A stretch of DNA of 8,816 nucleotides from Xanthobacteraceae bacterium. GTDB taxonomy: Bacteria > Pseudomonadota > Alphaproteobacteria > Rhizobiales > Xanthobacteraceae. The notes beneath the pieces were generated by a model. That model was not told the origin of the DNA, made no database searches, and saw only the letters and a program-made list of their open reading frames with translations. A program made the position numbers and the translations under genes. Below, in pieces: positions 4,837 to 8,816 of the stretch (position 1 is its first letter; each line of letters opens with the position of its first letter). The DNA is taken from assembly GCA_025929595.1 (NCBI GenBank), contig JAICQA010000096.1:1-8816 (forward strand). The letters run 5' to 3'.

Positions 4837-6570
4837 TCAGGCAGGTTCCGCTGCAAGCGTCCCCGCCGCCGCCTGCCTGTTGGCGCCGAGTTTGACATGA
4901 TGCCCGTGCAGGTTTGCAAGCGTTGTCTGACGGCTGAAGGTGACGAAGATCGCGTTTGGCAGCCGATCCACGAGCAACTGGAAGAGGCGCGGCGCTGTGT
5001 CCTCGTCGAAATTGGAAGTAGCGTCGTCCAGCAACAGCACGTCCGGCCTGCGGATCAGGATGCGGGCGAGCGCGATCCGCTGCTGTTCGCCGCCCGAGAG
5101 TACGACGGGCCATTCGGCCTCGTCGTCGAGGCGGGGCAGGAGATGCGCGAGACCGACCGCATTTATCGCCGCGCGCAAGTCGTTGTCGGACACTTCCTCC
5201 GGCCGTGTCGGATAGGCGATCGCTGCCCGCAACGTGCCGAGCGGGAAATAGACCCGTTGCGGCATGGCGAGCACGCGCCCGCCATCCGGCATGCCAACGC
5301 GTCCGACGCCGATCGGCCAGATTCCGGCAATCGCACGCAACAAACTTGATTTGCCCGTTCCTGACGAACCGCTGACGAGTGCGCGTTCGCCGGGCGCGAG
5401 CTTGAGATCGGCGAGCGAGGCGACCACCGCACCATTCGGCAGTCGAACGGCCAGATTTTCCGCGTGCAGGCTGTGGCCCTGCTCGCGCACGACGATCCGT
5501 TCGTCGCCGCGCTCCGCCGCATCGACCGCCAGGAGTGCCTGCTCGAGCTGATCAATACGGTCCATCGACGCCTTCCACTCCGCGATGCGCGGATAGGTGT
5601 GCAGGAAAAACGCGAAGGCCATGTCGACGCGCTGGAAGGCAAGCGCGGCCTGCATCAGAATGCCAAGAGGGATGGCTCCGGTGAAGAAGGCCGGGCTCGC
5701 CACGATGATCGGAAAGACAATCGACATCTGGCCGTAGCTCTGGATGAAACCGCCGAGCATGGTTTGCCGCCGGATCAGATTCAGCCAGTTCCCGACGAGT
5801 GTCGTGAAGCGCTGATCGAGCACCGCGCGTTCGGTCTCTTCGCCGCGCATGAGCGCCACGGGCTCCGTGTGGTCGTAGGCACGCGCGATGGCGAAACGGA
5901 AATCCGCTTCGAAATGCTGCTGCCGGAAATTCAGCTGGATGAGCGGCTTGCCCACGAGATGCGCGATCATCGTGCCGATGCCTGCATAGGCAATCGCGAT
6001 CCAGAACAGATAGCCGGGGAACGAATAGTCCTGTCCGAACAACACGAGCGGCGCGACGCTCGACAGTCCCCACAGGATGTAAGCAAACGAGAATAGCGCG
6101 ATCAGGCTGCCGAGAAAATTGTAGCCAAGGTCATGCGTCTTCTGCAGGAAGATGAGAATGTCGTTGGCAATGCGCAAATGCGCGTTGTCGACGTCTTCAT
6201 GGCCGAAGCGCATCTTGTAGTGACGGCCTTCGCTCATCCAGAGCGTGACGTAGCGCCGCGTCAGCCAGCGCCGCCAGCGCAGGATCAGCATCTGGCCGAA
6301 AAAGAACTGCGCCATGTTGGCGGCCACCGTCCACAGCGCGATACCGACGAACAGCAAGAGGGAATAGAGAAACTCCTCCCAGTTGCGATCCTGAATCGCG
6401 TTATAGAAGCGCGCGTTCCAGAGATTGAACGCCACCAGCGCGTAGACGACGCCGAACTCGGCGGCGATCACGGCTGCCAGCAATACGCGCGCCTGCCATC
6501 GCTCCTCGGAGCGAAAATAGGGCAGGGCGATGCGAAAAAAAGTTCGCAGGATTTCCAACGCGCGGCGCAT
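4837..6570 (-). CDS. ABC transporter, fused permease and ATPase (SbmA/BacA/ABCD type) with altered ATPase site
   Basis: This 577-aa half-transporter of the inner membrane should act as a homodimer. The N-terminal domain (about 1-345) is of the ABC_membrane_2 type shared by SbmA/BacA, YddA and peroxisomal ABCD proteins. It has hydrophobic segments near 28-50, 67-90, 150-176, 186-206 and 280-308 and the conserved DNAHLRIANDI (128-138). The ATPase domain (about 365-560) has Walker A GSSGTGKS (401-408), Q-loop Gln438, signature LSGGEQQR (491-498) and Walker B VLLLD (511-515). Two key residues differ: Asp516 replaces the catalytic Glu, and Arg547 (FSRQTT) stands where the H-loop His is expected. 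Relatives move peptides such as microcins and bleomycin, cobalamin or fatty acyl compounds, so the substrate here is open. GAGG precedes the ATG at 6570. It is followed by, and probably co-transcribed with, the methyltransferase-like gene. Confidence 0.93.
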   Translation of the reverse strand: MRRALEILRTFFRIALPYFRSEERWQARVLLAAVIAAEFGVVYALVAFNLWNARFYNAIQDRNWEEFLYSLLLFVGIALWTVAANMAQFFFGQMLILRWRRWLTRRYVTLWMSEGRHYKMRFGHEDVDNAHLRIANDILIFLQKTHDLGYNFLGSLIALFSFAYILWGLSSVAPLVLFGQDYSFPGYLFWIAIAYAGIGTMIAHLVGKPLIQLNFRQQHFEADFRFAIARAYDHTEPVALMRGEETERAVLDQRFTTLVGNWLNLIRRQTMLGGFIQSYGQMSIVFPIIVASPAFFTGAIPLGILMQAALAFQRVDMAFAFFLHTYPRIAEWKASMDRIDQLEQALLAVDAAERGDERIVVREQGHSLHAENLAVRLPNGAVVASLADLKLAPGERALVSGSSGTGKSSLLRAIAGIWPIGVGRVGMPDGGRVLAMPQRVYFPLGTLRAAIAYPTRPEEVSDNDLRAAINAVGLAHLLPRLDDEAEWPVVLSGGEQQRIALARILIRRPDVLLLDDATSNFDEDTAPRLFQLLVDRLPNAIFVTFSRQTTLANLHGHHVKLGANRQAAAGTLAAEPA

Positions 6571-6635
6571 CCGGTCTACCTCGCCGGTTTAAGGGGCCGC
6601 CGACTATACATTTTCGTTGACGCCGGGAGGGGTTT

Positions 6636-6647
6636 TCCGCGCGCGGA
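6636..6647. repeat. 12-bp perfect palindrome between the DUF3422 and ABC transporter genes
   Basis: TCCGCGCGCGGA lies one base after the DUF3422 stop codon (TAA at 6651-6649) and 66 bp before the transporter start, in a 78-bp gap. On the minus strand it is followed by AAAA, not T, so it is not an intrinsic terminator. It may be a regulatory site for the transporter or only a GC-rich chance dyad. Confidence 0.3.
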
Positions 6648-6648
6648 C

Positions 6649-7971
6649 TTAACCAGCCTTGTCCTCGTTGGCGGCGCTCTCGTCGTATTTGCGCCTGATG
6701 CGCCGCACAATGAAGGCGACAAACAGCACGACGACCGGAACCGCGATGGCCGTGCCGACGGTGGGGTCGACGCGAAAGCCGAAGTGGTGCGCCCCTTCAA
6801 GGACGTAGTGAACGAGGCCGACGAGGTAATAACTGATGGCCGCAACCGACAGGCCTTCGACGGTCTGTTGCAGCCGGAGCTGCATCCGCGCCCGCTTGTT
6901 CATGGCGGAGAGCAGATCGCGGTTCTGGCCTTCGACCGCCACGTTCACACGCGTCCGTAGCAAGTTCGCCGCGCGCGCGAGTTTGCGCGACATGTTCGCC
7001 TGGCGCTCCTCCATGGTGAGGCAGGTGCGCATTGCCGGCGCCATGCGGCGCGTGAGGAACGAGGTCCAGGTCGGCAAGCCGCCGAACTTTCGTTCGCCGA
7101 TTGCCTGCAATCGCGTCTGCACGATTTCGTAGTAAGCGCGCGTCGCGCCGAACCGGAACAGGCTCGCGGCCGCATCCGCCTCGAGATCGGACGCGAGCGC
7201 GGTGAGTTCGTCGAGCAGGCGGCTGTTGTCGATGAGGCCCGTCGCGTGCCGCATGGCTTCAGTGACATCGGCGAGTTTCTTCTCGATGCGTCCGATCGAT
7301 GGAGAAAGCCGTTGCGCTTCCGGCAGGCCGAGCAGCGCGAGCGTGCGATAGGTTTCGAGCTCCAAGACGCGCTGCACGAGCGCACCCGCACGCTCCGGCC
7401 CCATCCCGCGGTCGGCCACCACCACGCGCACATAGCCGTCGGCATCGACAAGAAAGTCTGTCGCGAACAGCGCCGCCCCGTCGGAGTTTTCGGCGACCGC
7501 GAGGCTTGCGCGCTCGAAAACCGACTCGGGCGAAAATTTTCCATCCGGATCGGCGATGAGATGCAAATCGATCGCCACCATCAGCGGTCCCGGCTGCACG
7601 AAACCGTCGAGTGTCTTTGCCGCGACGCGCGCGGCGGGCTCGAACGGCTTGCCGTTCTCGGACGGCAGCTCCCAGCGATAGGTCGAGAACTCGTTGTGGC
7701 TTTCCCAGCGCATGGCGCCGCCGTCGAACTGCCAGCGCATGTGGCGCGCGCCCTCGGGCGGCGGCGTCATGCCCTTGCTGCGGCAAAGCGCTTCAAGCGC
7801 GGCACGGTCGCCCCGCGCGTCGGTCCCGCGCATGAAAGCAAAATGCAGAACGCGCCGTGGAGTGGCGATGGGGGTGAAGGGGCGCGCATGCAACTCACCC
7901 AGCACCTCGGCCCGCAAGGGATGAGCGCCAAGCGCCTTGTCCGTCCCGATGGCCGCGCCTGCTTCGTTCAC
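6649..7971 (-). CDS. DUF3422 family membrane-anchored protein
   Basis: This 440-aa protein is full length for the DUF3422 family, which is widespread in Proteobacteria and has no assigned function. It begins with the family pattern AHPLRAEVLGELHARPFTPI (16-35). It continues with a soluble domain containing WESHNEFSTYRW (89-100), a helical part (about 200-370, with IGRIEKKLADVTEAMRHATG at 226-245), and VEGLSVAAISYYLVGLVHYV (371-390), which contains the first membrane segment. A second segment follows at about 405-423 (VGTAIAVPVVVLFVAFIVRR) and then a basic and acidic tail. This gives a large soluble part and a C-terminal hairpin of two helices. The start is a GTG at 7971 with GGAGG 5 bp upstream. 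It lies 50 bp downstream of the sigma54-type regulator gene and on the same strand, so shared transcription or control is possible. The ABC transporter gene follows after 78 bp. Confidence 0.93.
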   Translation of the reverse strand: MNEAGAAIGTDKALGAHPLRAEVLGELHARPFTPIATPRRVLHFAFMRGTDARGDRAALEALCRSKGMTPPPEGARHMRWQFDGGAMRWESHNEFSTYRWELPSENGKPFEPAARVAAKTLDGFVQPGPLMVAIDLHLIADPDGKFSPESVFERASLAVAENSDGAALFATDFLVDADGYVRVVVADRGMGPERAGALVQRVLELETYRTLALLGLPEAQRLSPSIGRIEKKLADVTEAMRHATGLIDNSRLLDELTALASDLEADAAASLFRFGATRAYYEIVQTRLQAIGERKFGGLPTWTSFLTRRMAPAMRTCLTMEERQANMSRKLARAANLLRTRVNVAVEGQNRDLLSAMNKRARMQLRLQQTVEGLSVAAISYYLVGLVHYVLEGAHHFGFRVDPTVGTAIAVPVVVLFVAFIVRRIRRKYDESAANEDKAG

Positions 7972-7976
7972 CGCGT

Positions 7977-7981
7977 CCTCC
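7977..7981 (-). promoter_or_regulatory. Ribosome binding site that supports the GTG start of the DUF3422 gene
   Basis: On the minus strand GGAGG lies 5 bp before GTG at 7971. The site lies in the 50-bp gap after the regulator gene and shows that DUF3422 has its own translation start. Confidence 0.7.
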
Positions 7982-8021
7982 GTACGTCCAGACTAGGCAG
8001 CGGGAAGGGTGGCGTCGAGCG

Positions 8022-8816
8022 TCAAGACGACACGCGCGAAATGCGAATCCCAAGCGACTTGATGCGCGAAGCGAGCGTCGTAGGTTTGACATCGAGCAAT
8101 TCGGCGGCCCCGCCGCGGCCGAAGACCTTGCCGCCGCAGGCTTCAAGGGCGGCGACGATATTGGCGCGGTCGCGCTCGCGCCGTGCCTCGTCGGTCAGGA
8201 TGGTTGCAATCGGCTCCGCGCCGGGGCGACGGGGACGTGCCTGCCGCGCAGCGGCCCGATCGGGCAGGCCGATGCGTGCCTGCCCGTCGCGCGCAAGGAT
8301 TGCACTGCGCTCGATGGCGTTCTGCAGTTCGCGCACATTGCCGGGCCAGTCGTAACGGCCCAACCGTCGTACGTCAGCAATCGAAAGCCGGAGGTCGCCG
8401 ACGGCGAGCTTACGCTCGGCCGCGCGCAGGAAATGCGCGGCGAGGAGCGGGATGTCGTCGCGCCGCTCGCGCAGCGGCACGCTCTCGATGGGAAACACGT
8501 TGAGCCGGAAATAGAGATCTTCGCGGAAACGCCCGTCACGCACGTCCTGCTTCAGGTCTCGATTGCTGGCGGCGATCACGCGCACGTCAGCCTTGCGCGT
8601 GCGCGCCTCGCCGACGCGCTCGAAGATTCCTTCCTCGATCACGCGCAGGAGCTTGCCCTGCAGCTCGAACGGAATCTCGCCGACCTCGTCGAGAAAGAGC
8701 GTGCCGCCGTCCGCAAGCTCGAAACGGCCGACACGGTCGCGTGCGGCGCCCGCCAACGTCCCCTTGGCGTGGCCGAAGAATTCGCTCTCGAACAATTCGT
8801 GCGGGACGGCCGCGCA
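8022..8816 (-). CDS. Sigma54-type AAA+ regulator with Fis HTH, C-terminal part (N-terminus beyond right edge), altered GAFTGA motif
   Basis: The visible 264 residues are the back part of a bacterial enhancer-binding protein. The fragment opens with CAAVPHELFESEFFGHAKG, just before loop 1. Walker B is GGTLFLDEV (37-45), sensor I is AASNRDL (82-88), the arginine finger region is FREDLYFRLNVFP (97-109) and sensor II is WPGNVREL (157-164). A variable linker (185-208) leads to a Fis-type helix-turn-helix (NIVAALEACGGK, then GRGGAAELLDVKPTTLASRI, 219-252), close to the FhlA/NorR kind. The loop that touches sigma54, normally GAFTGA, reads GTLAGA (19-24), with F and T both lost, so ordinary sigma54 activation is doubtful. 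Walker A and the sensory domain lie outside the window, so the signal is unknown. The DUF3422 gene follows 50 bp downstream. Confidence 0.93.
   Translation of the reverse strand, partial: CAAVPHELFESEFFGHAKGTLAGAARDRVGRFELADGGTLFLDEVGEIPFELQGKLLRVIEEGIFERVGEARTRKADVRVIAASNRDLKQDVRDGRFREDLYFRLNVFPIESVPLRERRDDIPLLAAHFLRAAERKLAVGDLRLSIADVRRLGRYDWPGNVRELQNAIERSAILARDGQARIGLPDRAAARQARPRRPGAEPIATILTDEARRERDRANIVAALEACGGKVFGRGGAAELLDVKPTTLASRIKSLGIRISRVSS

Noticed and set aside
6603..6608. TATAGT on the minus strand as a -10 element for the ABC transporter gene
   Set aside because: The hexamer is good, but no -35-like sequence lies 16-18 bp upstream (CCCTCC there). It was kept out as a promoter call.
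5464..6960. Two long plus-strand frames (5464-6096 and 6133-6960) over the ABC transporter and DUF3422 genes
   Set aside because: Both are antisense to strongly recognised coding sequence, rich in Arg, His and Asp, with no ribosome binding site or domain seen.
7246..8355. Plus-strand open frame of 369 codons across the DUF3422 and regulator genes
   Set aside because: It spans two well-identified genes on the other strand and their gap, and its composition is Arg/Ala-rich and not protein-like.
1..8816. CRISPR array, insertion sequence, integrase or phage-type defence system
   Set aside because: No regularly spaced repeats, no transposase-like protein, no terminal inverted repeats and no duplicated target site next to the tRNA were seen. 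tRNA-His shows no nearby partial copy that would suggest an integration site.

Overview
The window looks like chromosomal DNA of a GC-rich alphaproteobacterium, most likely a Hyphomicrobiales (Rhizobiales) member near the Bradyrhizobium/Xanthobacter families. The reasons are tandem phasin genes, a tRNA-His with the odd acceptor end typical of that class (no encoded G-1, G1-U72, A73), a DUF3422 membrane protein, and GC-rich third codon positions. It carries no insertion sequence, integrase, CRISPR array or phage gene. Gene order and base use are those of ordinary chromosomal sequence, and I saw no clear new multi-gene system.

Layout: (1) 1-780, minus strand, is the N-terminal part of a PAS-containing sensor protein, probably a histidine kinase, that runs off the left edge. 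(2) A 231-bp divergent intergenic region follows, then two plus-strand phasin genes (1012-1368 and 1491-1964). The second has its own putative promoter with two TGC-N3-GCA dyads and ends at a strong intrinsic terminator (1985-2012). (3) tRNA-His (2070-2146) lies just downstream with a plausible promoter. It is followed after 35 bp by a small XRE-like HTH gene (2182-2487) whose leader holds a perfect 12-bp palindrome. (4) An aldo/keto reductase gene (2498-3472, minus) converges on the HTH gene and is divergent from a gene for an exported two-repeat protein (3612-4247, plus). (5) A minus-strand set follows: a sigma54-type AAA+/Fis regulator cut by the right edge (8022-8816), a DUF3422 membrane protein (7971-6649), an SbmA/BacA/ABCD-type ABC transporter (6570-4837) and a methyltransferase-like protein (4820-4254). 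The last two are 16 bp apart and very probably co-transcribed.

Working together: the phasins coat polyhydroxyalkanoate granules, and the dyads ahead of the second suggest PhaR-type control. The ABC exporter and the methyltransferase-like protein probably share a role, which is unknown. The sigma54-type regulator may control the DUF3422 gene next to it, but this rests only on position.

The points most worth checking are the broken GAFTGA motif of the regulator, loss of both the catalytic Glu and the H-loop His in the transporter's ATPase, the possible operator of the HTH gene, and the tandem dyads in front of the second phasin gene.
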